Assembly (NCBI GenBank): GCA_019421865.1
Contig: JAHZEL010000008.1
Location: 468,590-532,589 of the forward strand
DNA length: 64,000 bases
Direction: 5' to 3'
DNA from: Desulfovibrionaceae bacterium
GTDB taxonomy: Bacteria > Desulfobacterota > Desulfovibrionia > Desulfovibrionales > Desulfovibrionaceae
Below, in pieces: positions 35,676 to 44,162 of the stretch (positions within the stretch are counted from its first letter, which is position 1; the number at the start of each line of letters is the position of its first letter). Under the pieces are notes generated by a model that was given only the letters and a program-made list of their open reading frames with translations, did not search any database and was not told the DNA's origin. Both the position numbers and the translations under genes were made by a program.

Positions 35676-35706
35676 ACAAAAAAGGCCATGCTCGAAAGCA
35701 TGGCCT
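35676..35706 (-). terminator. Terminator downstream of tRNA-Lys
   Basis: On the minus strand AGGCCATGCT pairs with AGCATGGCCT around a 4-nt loop (35706-35683), followed by TTTTTTGTTT. Confidence 0.85.
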
Positions 35707-35715
35707 CAAAATATG

Positions 35716-35791
35716 TGGTGGGTCGTGCGCGATTCGAACGCGCGACTCTCTGCTTAAAAGGCAGGTACTCTACCTACTGAGTTAACGACCC
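35716..35791 (-). tRNA. tRNA-Lys (anticodon UUU)
   Basis: A complete cloverleaf on the minus strand: acceptor GGGTCGT/ACGACCC, D-arm ACTC-AGTAGGTA-GAGT, anticodon loop CTTTTAA reading AAA/AAG, and T-arm GCGCG-TTCGAAT-CGCGC. A discriminator A and an encoded CCA end the gene (35716-35718). A terminator follows 10 bp downstream. Confidence 0.95.
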
Positions 35792-35845
35792 CTCCGGTCG
35801 AAAAGACATAGCTCTATCATGAACCGGAGTCAAGCAAAAATATAC

Positions 35846-36235
35846 TCAGTCCACACGCTTCAGAGTGAGGGGAATAACGTGCAGCGCCCTAGAAATTTCA
35901 TCGGTGCTCCCAAGACTCCACTCCCATGACCCGTCGGGCCATCCGGCTCGCCGGGCCAGTTCCGCCGTTACGCCCTTGATATTGATGATCGGATGGCGGA
36001 GAAACACGGCCGGCAGACCGTGCGTCAGATTGCAGGCAAGACAGGCGTCTCCGCGCTGATGCAGTTCAAACAGAAAATCCAGCTTTCTGTCCGAAGCGGA
36101 AAGAAGCGACATCCGGATGTCATAGGCACCCTCATCAGGATCTCCGAACAGCGCATCAAAAAACTGGTCGGTACGTTCGGGAGGAAATACCTCGTTCAGG
36201 CATTCCGGGGTGAAGATTTCTTCATAGCTGGGCAT
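35846..36235 (-). CDS. Conserved small cytosolic protein, probably Desulfovibrionales-specific
   Basis: A 129-aa soluble protein with no signal or membrane segment. It begins MPSYEEIFTPECLNEVFPP, contains RTDQFFDALFGDPDEGAYDI, two cysteines in CLACNLTHGLP and HPIINIKGV. From memory it resembles a family confined to Desulfovibrio relatives that some databases carry under a misleading eukaryotic homeobox name; I cannot verify that here. The function is unknown. It lies directly upstream of tRNA-Lys on the same strand and may share its transcript. Confidence 0.7.
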   Translation of the reverse strand: MPSYEEIFTPECLNEVFPPERTDQFFDALFGDPDEGAYDIRMSLLSASDRKLDFLFELHQRGDACLACNLTHGLPAVFLRHPIINIKGVTAELARRAGWPDGSWEWSLGSTDEISRALHVIPLTLKRVD

Positions 36236-36438
36236 CGGCCTCTCCTTCAGATCTCATCATCGTATGCGCGGATGCGCTTGTGTTCTTATAGCCTGCCGAC
36301 AATCAAACGGCAAGGCGAAAGCTGAACTTTTCCCTTTCGGGAACGAACGGCGGTGATGCTGCAATGATTATGTTTCGTCCATTCCACGCACACGTTCCTG
36401 CTGGCATGCTCGAAAAAGTCCGTTCCGTTTGCGAGGCT

Positions 36439-37245
36439 CTATACCTCCTCGCCAGTCCCGCGCTCCCCTTCCTCAAGCAGGCGTTCCAGATCCTTCTCTT
36501 CCATGCCGTCCACACTCTCCAGCGTCCGGACAAGCGTCCCGCCTTCCATGACCGCAAGAAAGGACGCCAGACGCAGGCTCTGGGCAAGCCCGTGCGACAC
36601 CATGACAACGGGCAGCCGCTCCGAAAGCGCCGCAAGCAGCTCTTCCACATGGCGGGCGGCCCGCACGTCCAGAGATGCCGTCGGTTCATCCAGAAGAAGC
36701 ATATCCGGCTCAAGAGCAAGCGCCCGGGCCAGACAGAGTCTCTGCTGCTGCCCGCCGGACAGCCTGTCGGCCGACATGTCCAGTCTGTCGCTCACTTCCT
36801 TCCACAGATCCGCCTGTCGAAGAGCCTGCTCCACTCTGCCCTCCAGTTCGGAGCGCGGGCAGCCCTGCGCCACGGAAAGCGGCATGGCAATGTTGCGGTA
36901 AACGCTCACGGGAAAGACCTGCGGCGTCTGAAACACCATGCCCACGCGCCGCCGAAGCTCCGTAAGCGGAAGCGCTCCGCCCTCCTCTCCGGGATAAACG
37001 AGCGCAGGCCCGCTTTCGAGAAAAAGTTCCACCTGCCCCGTGGTGCGGCATCCGGAGACCTCCTCGTTGAGGCGATTCACGGCGCGCAGGAGCGTGGTTT
37101 TACCGGAGCCGGACCGCCCCACCAGAACGGCGATGCCGCCCTTCGGCACGTCCAGCGAGACATCCCGGATCACGGGATGCTGAAAAAAGGAAACGGACAG
37201 TCCGCGTATGCTCAGTACCGGACAGGAAGACTGCAGTTTTTCCAT
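36439..37245 (-). CDS. pstB: Phosphate-type ABC transporter ATP-binding protein
   Basis: A 268-aa ATPase subunit. Walker A GRSGSGKTT, Q-loop MVFQTPQVFPVSVY, signature LSGGQQQRLCLARALALEPD and Walker B MLLLDEPTASLD are all intact. It clusters with two permeases and a PstS-like binding protein in pstSCAB order. ATG 37245 is preferred on length and fit; ATG 37269 would overlap pstA by 19 bp and is possible. The segment after the signature is somewhat unlike canonical PstB, so a related oxyanion is not excluded. No phoU follows. Confidence 0.82.
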   Translation of the reverse strand: MEKLQSSCPVLSIRGLSVSFFQHPVIRDVSLDVPKGGIAVLVGRSGSGKTTLLRAVNRLNEEVSGCRTTGQVELFLESGPALVYPGEEGGALPLTELRRRVGMVFQTPQVFPVSVYRNIAMPLSVAQGCPRSELEGRVEQALRQADLWKEVSDRLDMSADRLSGGQQQRLCLARALALEPDMLLLDEPTASLDVRAARHVEELLAALSERLPVVMVSHGLAQSLRLASFLAVMEGGTLVRTLESVDGMEEKDLERLLEEGERGTGEEV

Positions 37246-37250
37246 GAGCG

Positions 37251-38135
37251 TCACGCCTTTCCCTGCCATTTGCGCCGAAAGCTGTTTTCAAGCATCCGCG
37301 CCGCCGCCAGAAGCAGGCAGGAAATTCCCAGAAGCAGCGCAGCCGCACCGAAGCCGTGCATAAGCTCCTGCTGGTTCTGGTACTGTGAAGAAATGTAGTA
37401 GATGTCGAAGGAAAGGGCCTCGAACTTGCCGAAAAGGCCCGCCGGAAGTCCGGCATTGGCCACCACGCCCGTGAACAGAATGACGGCCGTATCTTCTGCA
37501 GCACGGCCGACGGCGAGCACCACGCCGCCGAGAATACCCCGGGCAGCGGCGGGAAGAAAAAGATGAAACAGCGCCTGAGAGCGGGAAAAACCGCTGGCGG
37601 CGGCAGCAAGGCGAAGCGGGCGGGGAACGGCGTTCAGTGCCTCCCGCGTGGAGGCGGCAAGCACGGGCAGAACAAGAAGGGCCAGACAGCCCGCCGCCAG
37701 CAGAAGTCCGGTATTGGCATCGGGCAGAACGGTGCGGCGCAGAAGAAGAATGAGCATGAAGCCGAACAGCCCCATGACGATGGACGGCATGCCCGCCAGC
37801 ATGTCCACCGCTGCGCCGAGCACGCGCTTCTGGGCAGGAGTGGCCATTTCGGCCAGAAAAATGCCGCAGCCCGTTCCCGGAAAAACGGCAAGAAGCATGG
37901 TCAGCACCACAAGCCAGAACGTACCCACACAGGCAGGCCACAGGCCGTCCCATACCGGCGCGCGTCCGAGCACGGCATCGAGCGGTGCCGTACTGCCGAA
38001 AAGAAGCTCCAGGCCCATGACGGGAACACCCCGCATGAGCAGATACCCCATGAGCACGAATACCATGAGGGGAACCAGCACGGCGGACAGCCCCGCCAGG
38101 AACCGAAAGCAGAGGAAGGGAACGGAATGTCTCAT
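37251..38135 (-). CDS. pstA: Phosphate-type ABC transporter permease PstA
   Basis: A 294-aa inner membrane permease with six predicted helices. The cytoplasmic coupling loop EALNAVPRPLRLAAAASGFSR before the LFHLFLPAAARGI segment matches the EAA motif of PstA. AEDTAVILFTG is typical of the family. Its ATG overlaps the stop of pstC (ATGA), so the two are coupled. Confidence 0.85.
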   Translation of the reverse strand: MRHSVPFLCFRFLAGLSAVLVPLMVFVLMGYLLMRGVPVMGLELLFGSTAPLDAVLGRAPVWDGLWPACVGTFWLVVLTMLLAVFPGTGCGIFLAEMATPAQKRVLGAAVDMLAGMPSIVMGLFGFMLILLLRRTVLPDANTGLLLAAGCLALLVLPVLAASTREALNAVPRPLRLAAAASGFSRSQALFHLFLPAAARGILGGVVLAVGRAAEDTAVILFTGVVANAGLPAGLFGKFEALSFDIYYISSQYQNQQELMHGFGAAALLLGISCLLLAAARMLENSFRRKWQGKA

Positions 38136-39010
38136 GCCCGTTCTCCCATGCGGCGGATAACGAGACTCACCACCGCATTGATGAAAAGAAGAAACAGACC
38201 AGCCATGAACAGGGAATCATAGGCCGCCCCGCCCACCTCGTTGGAAGTGACGAGCGCCATGTGCGCCGTAAGCGTACGCAGGCTGGAAAGCAGGGATTCC
38301 GGCATGACGGGCGCATTTCCGGCCAGCATGAGCGGCAGCATGGTATCTCCCACGGCGCGGCCGAAGCCGAGCACGGCGGCGGAAAGAAGCGTGCCTCGGG
38401 ATGCGGGCAGCACCAGATACCAGAGAAGTTCCAGTCGACTCAAGCCCAGCGCCGCCCCGGAAAGACGCACGACTTCCAGCCTCGGGCCGAGTCCGGCCTG
38501 AAGCACGAGAACCACCGTGGGCAGAATGAGCAGGCTGAGCATGATCGCAGCCGTCAGCCAGGAAAATCCCGATCCGCCGAAGGCCGTGCGGATGAACGGA
38601 GCCAGAAGAAAGACTGCGGCAAAACCGTAAACCACGGTGGGGATGGCCGTCATCACGCGGACCAGCCCTCCTACCAGCGTATGCCACACACTCCCCCGGC
38701 CGGAGGAGGCGAGCAGCCAGCAGCAGAGGCACAATCCCATGATCCAGCCGGGAACCACGGCCAGAGAAGCCATGAGCAGAGAACCCGCCATCATGGGCAG
38801 AATACCGAATTCTCCCTTTCCCGGCGCCCATGACCAGGAAAAGGGGCCGCCGCCCCCGCCCTGAAGAAAAGCGGGCAGAGCAAAGGCGACGACCATGAGA
38901 AACAGCAGAGCCATGCCCGCCGCGGCAAGCGCCACGGAAGCATGAACGATCACGAGGCCCGCGTCCCCGTTCCGGCGCTGAGGCCGGATATCTGCACCTG
39001 CTCTTCCCAT
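38132..39010 (-). CDS. pstC: Phosphate-type ABC transporter permease PstC
   Basis: A 292-aa permease with six helices. It contains AIPTVVYGFAAVFLLAPFI and the coupling loop region RLSGAALGLSRLELLWYLVLPASR, followed by GRAVGDTMLPLMLAGN, all typical of PstC. It starts 10 bp after the pstS stop and ends overlapping pstA. Confidence 0.85.
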   Translation of the reverse strand: MGRAGADIRPQRRNGDAGLVIVHASVALAAAGMALLFLMVVAFALPAFLQGGGGGPFSWSWAPGKGEFGILPMMAGSLLMASLAVVPGWIMGLCLCCWLLASSGRGSVWHTLVGGLVRVMTAIPTVVYGFAAVFLLAPFIRTAFGGSGFSWLTAAIMLSLLILPTVVLVLQAGLGPRLEVVRLSGAALGLSRLELLWYLVLPASRGTLLSAAVLGFGRAVGDTMLPLMLAGNAPVMPESLLSSLRTLTAHMALVTSNEVGGAAYDSLFMAGLFLLFINAVVSLVIRRMGERA

Positions 39011-39019
39011 GCCGGCCCC

Positions 39020-39844
39020 CTACTTTCTGTCCAGCGGAATGTAGCCGGAGGAGCTGATGAAGCCCTTGCCGTCTTCGGAGTAGATGTAGTCGATGAACAG
39101 CGCGGTCAGGCCCTGGGGCTTGCCCTTGGTGTTCATATAGAGCAGACGGGTGATGTTGTAGGTACCGTCGGCGGCGTTTGCCTGCGAGGGAACCATGCCG
39201 TCCACGGTGACGCCGCGGATGGAGTCGTCAAGATGACCGATGCCCACATAGCCGATGGCGTTGGGATCCTGAGCGATGGCGGTCTTCATGGCGCCGTTGG
39301 AGTTGACCACATTGGCGCTCTGCACGGACGTGCCCTTGTCGAGCGCACGTTCTTCAAAGGTTTCGCGGGTGCCGCTGCCGTCTTCACGAACATAGAGGGA
39401 GATGGGCGCGTCCTTGCCGCCGAGTTCCTTCCAGTTGGTGATCTTGCCGGCAAACACGTCCTTGACCTGGGCCTTGGAGAGGGAGGTCACGCTGTTGGCG
39501 GGATTCACGGCAACGGCCACGCCGTCGATGGCGAAGGGGAAGGTTTCCAGACCGTACTTGGACACTTCGCTGTCCTTGAGGGCGCGACCGGTATTGCCGA
39601 TCTGCACCAGGCCTTCGCCCACCTTCTGCACGCCGACGCCGGAGCCGCCGCCGGCCACGGTGATGCGGATATCCTTATTGGCGGTCATGATGGCCTGAGC
39701 AGCCTTCTGCATCACCGGGATATGCGCGGTACCGCCGGCGATGTCGATGTTGCCCTTCTGTCCCTTGAAGGCGTCAAGAGGAGCGGCCACGGCCAGAGAC
39801 GCGCTGAGAAGCACCAGCGCAAGAGCGGAAAAGATACGATTCAT
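39020..39844 (-). CDS. pstS: Phosphate-binding periplasmic protein PstS
   Basis: A 274-aa exported binding protein. Signal peptide MNRIFSALALVLLSASLAVA; mature protein begins APLDAF. Ligand-loop motifs include GGGSGVGVQKVGEG and VREDGSGTRETFE, both typical for phosphate. ATG 39844 is chosen, with AGAGG 5 bp before it; the GTG at 39850 would lie inside the ribosome site. It leads the pstSCAB operon. I could not find a convincing Pho box in the 250 bp upstream. Confidence 0.9.
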   Translation of the reverse strand: MNRIFSALALVLLSASLAVAAPLDAFKGQKGNIDIAGGTAHIPVMQKAAQAIMTANKDIRITVAGGGSGVGVQKVGEGLVQIGNTGRALKDSEVSKYGLETFPFAIDGVAVAVNPANSVTSLSKAQVKDVFAGKITNWKELGGKDAPISLYVREDGSGTRETFEERALDKGTSVQSANVVNSNGAMKTAIAQDPNAIGYVGIGHLDDSIRGVTVDGMVPSQANAADGTYNITRLLYMNTKGKPQGLTALFIDYIYSEDGKGFISSSGYIPLDRK

Positions 39845-40102
39845 GCTCACCTCTTGTTACGAGGCGGCACCTTTCAGAAACGACGCAAGATCGCAGGGAG
39901 CGGTTGAAAACGCCACTACGGGAAGCCGGCAAGACACACCTTGTCTCTGCGAACAACGCTGTCAGGTGTTTCTGAAAAGCATACCGGCCTCTCGTTGAAA
40001 AAAAGTTATGGGGAACGCGACCTTCACGTTCTTACGTCAATTTTCTGCCCCACGGGACAGGGAAAGTCAAGCAGGGCAATACCCAAAGCCCATGCTCTTC
40101 CG

Positions 40103-40711
40103 TCAGGCCAGAAGACCTTTCACGGCTGCCTGAACATCCGAGGCGGCAAAAAGACGCGTGACGTTTCTGCGGGCGCCCGGCAGAGCCACATCCACAGAAC
40201 AGAATCCCTCCCGGCGGATACGCTCCTCATCCAGTCCCAGCTTCTGGGCGCTGCTCTCGCCTTTACCGGTGAGCACCAGCACCGCCGCCAAAAGACCGGC
40301 ATTGGCGCCGAAAAGAAGATCCTCCACCTTGTCGCCCACCATGGCGCAGCAGGAGGGATCAAGAGCGTTGGCATCACGCAGGCTCTCCCACATGCCGGTA
40401 TCGGGCTTGCGGCAGGTGCAGTTCTCCTCCGGCGCATGGGGGCAGAAGCGCTCGTCGTCGATGGCGGCCCCGAAGGCTTCCAGCAGTTCTCCCAGACGCT
40501 TTTCGCAGGCATGCCAGCCGGATTCGGGAAAATAGCCCCGCCCTATGCCCGACTGATTGCTCACCACAAAGCTCTTCACGCCCTTAGCCCGGAGAAGAGC
40601 CAGCGCCTCGCCCGTGCCGGGGATAAGCTCGACGCCCTCGGGAGAGCCGAGATAGTGGCGATCGACGATCAAGGTTCCGTCACGGTCAAAAAGAACGGCT
40701 GAAAGTTCCAT
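40103..40711 (-). CDS. gmhB: D-glycero-D-manno-heptose 1,7-bisphosphate 7-phosphatase
   Basis: A 202-aa HAD phosphatase of the ADP-heptose pathway for the lipopolysaccharide inner core. HAD motif I is FDRDGTLIVD, motif II VVSNQSGIGRG, and the zinc-binding loop CPHAPEENCTCRKP with four ligands is diagnostic for GmhB/HisB-N. Motif IV is AMVGDKVEDL. GGAGGAG immediately precedes ATG 40711. The frame stays open much further upstream but that part resembles nothing. It is followed by the pst operon on the same strand. Confidence 0.92.
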   Translation of the reverse strand: MELSAVLFDRDGTLIVDRHYLGSPEGVELIPGTGEALALLRAKGVKSFVVSNQSGIGRGYFPESGWHACEKRLGELLEAFGAAIDDERFCPHAPEENCTCRKPDTGMWESLRDANALDPSCCAMVGDKVEDLLFGANAGLLAAVLVLTGKGESSAQKLGLDEERIRREGFCSVDVALPGARRNVTRLFAASDVQAAVKGLLA

Positions 40712-40910
40712 AGCTCCTCCCTGAAGCCGAGGCTGAACATGACCCGGCGATACTTTAAAAAGTCGTGCGGAACCTCCCGGCAGCAAGGCAGCGCCGGATG
40801 CTCCTGAGCGGATAGTTTTCCTTACGGCATGAAAGCGCCGGTACAGAGCAGGAAAAGACGCCTCCTGCCCGACCCGAAAACTCTCCGGAAAACGCACGGG
40901 CCTGACGCCG

Positions 40911-40939
40911 TTTATCCGAAAGGAGCCGCCCCTTGTCAA
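40911..40939 (-). promoter_or_regulatory. Predicted sigma-70-type promoter upstream of gmhB
   Basis: On the minus strand, TTGACA (40939-40934), 17-bp spacer and GATAAA (40916-40911). This implies a leader of about 195 nt before gmhB. The rest of the 348-bp gap to hemW shows no gene. Confidence 0.5.
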
Positions 40940-41059
40940 CGCTTCTCCGCTGCCACACTCAGAAAGAAAAAACGAAACCGCCCCTTCACGCAACGCGCAG
41001 GCCTCCCGCCGCTTCTTCCGACAGCCCGTTTTTCCTTGACGGGAACGCGCCTTTTTTTC

Positions 41060-42220
41060 ATGCTGCCTTCCATGCTTTTATATATTCACGTTCCCTTCTG
41101 CCGCAGCAAGTGCCGTTACTGCGCCTTCTACTCCGAACCGGTCGACGAAGACCGTCTCCGCCTGTGGTCAGAGGCGCTGCTTACGGACATGCGGCGGCGA
41201 GCAGCGGCTCTGGAGCACCCGGCCGTGGAAACGGTCTTCTTCGGCGGCGGAACGCCGAGCCTTGTTCCGCCTTCCGTACTCGGGCGCATTCTCGACACGG
41301 CGGCCGACTGCTTTACCCTGAACAGTCATGCGGAAATCAGCATGGAGGCCAATCCCGAATCTCTGTCCGGGGAGCGGGCGGCAGGCTTCCGGGCGGCGGG
41401 AGTGAACCGGGTATCCCTCGGAGTGCAGGCGCTGGACGATAGGCTGCTCAGAGCCGCAGGGCGCGTGCATGACAAGGCCGCGGCGCTCGCTGCGTTCCGG
41501 GCCCTGCGGAACGCAGGATTCGACAACGTGGGGCTTGATCTCATCTGGGGGCTTCCCGGAGAAACGGCGGCAGGATGGATGGCGCAGCTGAGAGAGGCCG
41601 TCGCCCTCGGCCCGGAACATCTCTCCTGCTACGGCCTTACTCTGGAGGAAGGAACGCCCCTTTTCCGGGATCGGGCACGTCTTCAGCTGCCCGACGAGGA
41701 GGAATCCTCCGTCATGTATGAAGAAGGCGGAGACCTGCTGGAAAAAGCGGGCTACCTTCAGTACGAAATTTCCAACTACGCCCGCTCCGGCCGCGTCTGC
41801 CGTCATAATCTCGGCTACTGGCTCGGAGAGGACTATCTCGGCCTGGGCCCGGCCGCCGTCAGTTGTCTCAAGGGCCGCCGCATAAGCCAGCCTGCCCATA
41901 CGGATACCTGGCTTGCCGCTGTTCGTGAAGGACGTGAGGCGGGATGCGTGGAAACGCTCGGCTTCACCGAACAAGTCGAAGAATTCGTCATGCTTCGGCT
42001 CCGTATGGCCGAAGGACTGGATCTTGCAGCCTACCGCGCGCTTACCGGACGCGATTTTGCCGCCGACAACGCCACGCTCATAGAAGAACTGATACGGCGA
42101 CGCATGGCCGTTCTGGATCACGGACGCTTCGCACTCACGCGGCGGGGCATGATGATCTCCAATGCCGTCATCGAACAGTGCTTTGAAACCATTCCGACCG
42201 CGCCGGAGGCCACGGCATGA
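41060..42220 (+). CDS. hemW: HemW-like radical SAM heme chaperone
   Basis: A 386-aa radical SAM protein related to oxygen-independent coproporphyrinogen oxidase. It has LLYIHVPFCRSKCRYCAFYS with the CxxxCxxC cluster motif, VFFGGGTPSLVPP, NPESLSG and GVNRVSLGVQALDDRLLRAAGRVHD. The sequence opens just before the CxxxCxxC motif, as in HemW, and lacks the N-terminal extension of true HemN. ATG 41060 and ATG 41072 are both possible; neither has a strong ribosome site. It overlaps gluQ by the ATGA arrangement. Confidence 0.87.
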   Translation: MLPSMLLYIHVPFCRSKCRYCAFYSEPVDEDRLRLWSEALLTDMRRRAAALEHPAVETVFFGGGTPSLVPPSVLGRILDTAADCFTLNSHAEISMEANPESLSGERAAGFRAAGVNRVSLGVQALDDRLLRAAGRVHDKAAALAAFRALRNAGFDNVGLDLIWGLPGETAAGWMAQLREAVALGPEHLSCYGLTLEEGTPLFRDRARLQLPDEEESSVMYEEGGDLLEKAGYLQYEISNYARSGRVCRHNLGYWLGEDYLGLGPAAVSCLKGRRISQPAHTDTWLAAVREGREAGCVETLGFTEQVEEFVMLRLRMAEGLDLAAYRALTGRDFAADNATLIEELIRRRMAVLDHGRFALTRRGMMISNAVIEQCFETIPTAPEATA

Positions 42221-43227
42221 CCATGCAACGCTTCACGCACGTCACGGGACGCTTTGCGCCGAGTCCCACAGGGCTGCTTCATCTCGGCAATGCCTGGTCC
42301 TTTCTGCTGGCATGGCTTGCCGCCAAGGCAGAAGGCGGACGCGTCATTCTCCGCCACGAAGACATCGACCCCGCCCGCTCCCGGCAGGAGTGGATGGACG
42401 CCATCGAACGCGATCTTCTCTGGCTGGGACTCACCTGGGATGAAGGTCCGGAGACAGGGCCGCATGCGCCCTACCGGCAGAGCCTCTGTTCGCCCCTGTA
42501 TGAAAAGGCGCTCGAAGAACTGAAGGCACAGGGGCGCATCTACCCCTGCTACTGCACGCGCAAGGAGCTGCGCATGCTTGCCGGAGCTCCTCACGGTGCG
42601 GCCGACGGTCTCGGCGACGCGGGAGCGGCCTATCCCGGCACCTGCCGTCATCTCTCGGCAGAGGAACGCGCGAAAAAGGAGGCCGAAGGAAGACGCCCTG
42701 CCCTGCGCCTGCTCTGCCCGGACGATGCGGAAGAAACCTTCCATGATCTGGTGCTCGGCCCGCAGCGCATCACGCTGCAAAGCTGCGGCGGCGACTTTGC
42801 CCTGCGCCGTTCCGACGGCGTATGGGCCTATCAGCTCGCCGTGGTGGTGGACGACATGCGCATGGGCGTCACGCAGGTCGTCCGGGGAGAAGACATCCTT
42901 CTTTCCACGCCGCGCCAGCTTCTGCTCTACCGGCTGCTCAGAGGCACGCCGCCCGACTTTGCCCACATTCCTCTGCTGCACGACAGGGAAGGCGAACGCC
43001 TGGCCAAACGCCATCAGAGCCTCAGTCTGGCAGCGCTTAGGGACAGAGGATACCGCCCCGAGGAAATCGTCGGCTTTCTGGCCCGTCTGGCGGGACTTCG
43101 GGAAAACGGCACTCCCATCACGGCCGCGGCACTGGCCGAAAGGCTGCGCAGCGAAGGCGCGTTTCCCTGGCACATACTGCCGAAAGGACATCTCACGGTA
43201 CCGGACGAGCTTCCCCGCTCCTGCTGA
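42217..43227 (+). CDS. gluQ: Glutamyl-Q tRNA(Asp) synthetase
   Basis: A 336-aa truncated GluRS paralogue lacking the anticodon-binding domain, which attaches glutamate to queuosine in tRNA(Asp). It has GRFAPSPTGLLHLGNA (HIGH region), HEDIDPARS, the zinc-binding cysteines at CYCTR, and AKRHQS in place of the KMSKS loop. The length of ~300 residues fits GluQ-RS rather than full GluRS. The ATG overlaps the hemW stop by 4 bp. Confidence 0.9.
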   Translation: MTMQRFTHVTGRFAPSPTGLLHLGNAWSFLLAWLAAKAEGGRVILRHEDIDPARSRQEWMDAIERDLLWLGLTWDEGPETGPHAPYRQSLCSPLYEKALEELKAQGRIYPCYCTRKELRMLAGAPHGAADGLGDAGAAYPGTCRHLSAEERAKKEAEGRRPALRLLCPDDAEETFHDLVLGPQRITLQSCGGDFALRRSDGVWAYQLAVVVDDMRMGVTQVVRGEDILLSTPRQLLLYRLLRGTPPDFAHIPLLHDREGERLAKRHQSLSLAALRDRGYRPEEIVGFLARLAGLRENGTPITAAALAERLRSEGAFPWHILPKGHLTVPDELPRSC

Positions 43228-43390
43228 ACGCACGGCGATGGTCGAATAAGGCCGTCGATCTTTCCGGCCCGGTCCCAAGCACGCCATCCTTATTCAGGCG
43301 ATACGCCCGCCTTCACCGGGGACATGCCGTCGCAAAAATCCCGACGCTCCGACTGCGCACGTCGTTCCAAGGCGGGCGGCCAATGCTCCA

Positions 43391-43424
43391 TGAAAAATGC
43401 CGCCTCCCTTCCGGGAAGCGGCAT
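43391..43424 (-). terminator. Terminator of the proA-nadD unit
   Basis: On the minus strand ATGCCGC pairs with GCGGCAT with a CCC/GGG inner stem, followed by TTTTTC. It lies 43 bp past the nadD stop. Confidence 0.75.
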
Positions 43425-43466
43425 CACTCTTTCGAATTACGCGTAAAAAGAAACTCGTCGGCGAGC

Positions 43467-44156
43467 CTAGCGCACCCTCGCCGTCGCCCAGCAGGCCGAA
43501 ACCTCTTCGGCATGGGCGGCAAGCACATCAAGTTCCGCTTCCGGCAGGAGTCCTGCCAGACTTCTTCCGGCTCTCCACCGCGCCCTGATGAACGTGGAGC
43601 TGATGTCCAGCCTCGGCACGGGCAGGAAGGTGCACTCGCCGCCGCCTGCCAGACGCACGGTCTCGCGCCCCAAAGGAACGTCCATGACGGGGGGAAGACT
43701 CCCCGGCCAGAAGGAACGTATGCTCTCATGGAACACGCTTCCGTCGTCACCGTTTCTGGGAACCATGACAAGGTGCGCGAACTTCGGAAGCTCAAGGCCG
43801 TGTTTCCAGGTATCCAGCGCGGCAAAGGATTCCGCGCCCATCATGAAATACGGCAGAGGCTCCCCTATGTGACGCCTTCCCCACTCCACAAGCGTACGCC
43901 AGGTGTAGGAAGGCCCTTCCAGCTCACCTTCCAGCGTTTCCACGCCGAGAAAGGAAATGCCGCGCACGGCGGCGCGCAGAAGCTCCACCCGCAGAGAAAA
44001 CGGCAGGAGTCCCGCGCTTTCCTTATGGGGCGGCGTTCCGCAGGGCATGAGCATGACGCGGTCAAGCCCAAGCGCCTCCGCCACCTCCACGGCATGACGT
44101 ACATGCCCGTTGTGCACGGGATTGAAGGTGCCTCCGAGTATGCCCGTACCTGCCAT
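43467..44156 (-). CDS. nadD: Nicotinate-nucleotide adenylyltransferase
   Basis: A 229-aa NAD-synthesis enzyme adding AMP to nicotinate mononucleotide. It has the nucleotidyltransferase motif GGTFNPVHNGHVRHA, MLMPCGTPPHK, MGAESFAALDTWKH and the C-terminal LDISSTFIRARWRAGRS (the ISSTxIR signature). It starts 6 bp after the proA stop, a common neighbour pair in proteobacteria, and is co-transcribed with it. Confidence 0.94.
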   Translation of the reverse strand: MAGTGILGGTFNPVHNGHVRHAVEVAEALGLDRVMLMPCGTPPHKESAGLLPFSLRVELLRAAVRGISFLGVETLEGELEGPSYTWRTLVEWGRRHIGEPLPYFMMGAESFAALDTWKHGLELPKFAHLVMVPRNGDDGSVFHESIRSFWPGSLPPVMDVPLGRETVRLAGGGECTFLPVPRLDISSTFIRARWRAGRSLAGLLPEAELDVLAAHAEEVSACWATARVR

Positions 44157-44162
44157 GATCGC

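Noticed and set aside
35355..35780. 141-codon plus-strand frame reaching into the tRNA-Lys locus
   Set aside because: It translates the antisense of a tRNA and a terminator.
39850..40100. Pho box upstream of pstS
   Set aside because: No convincing CTGTCAT-type direct repeat was found; one CTGTCA-like hexamer alone is not enough.
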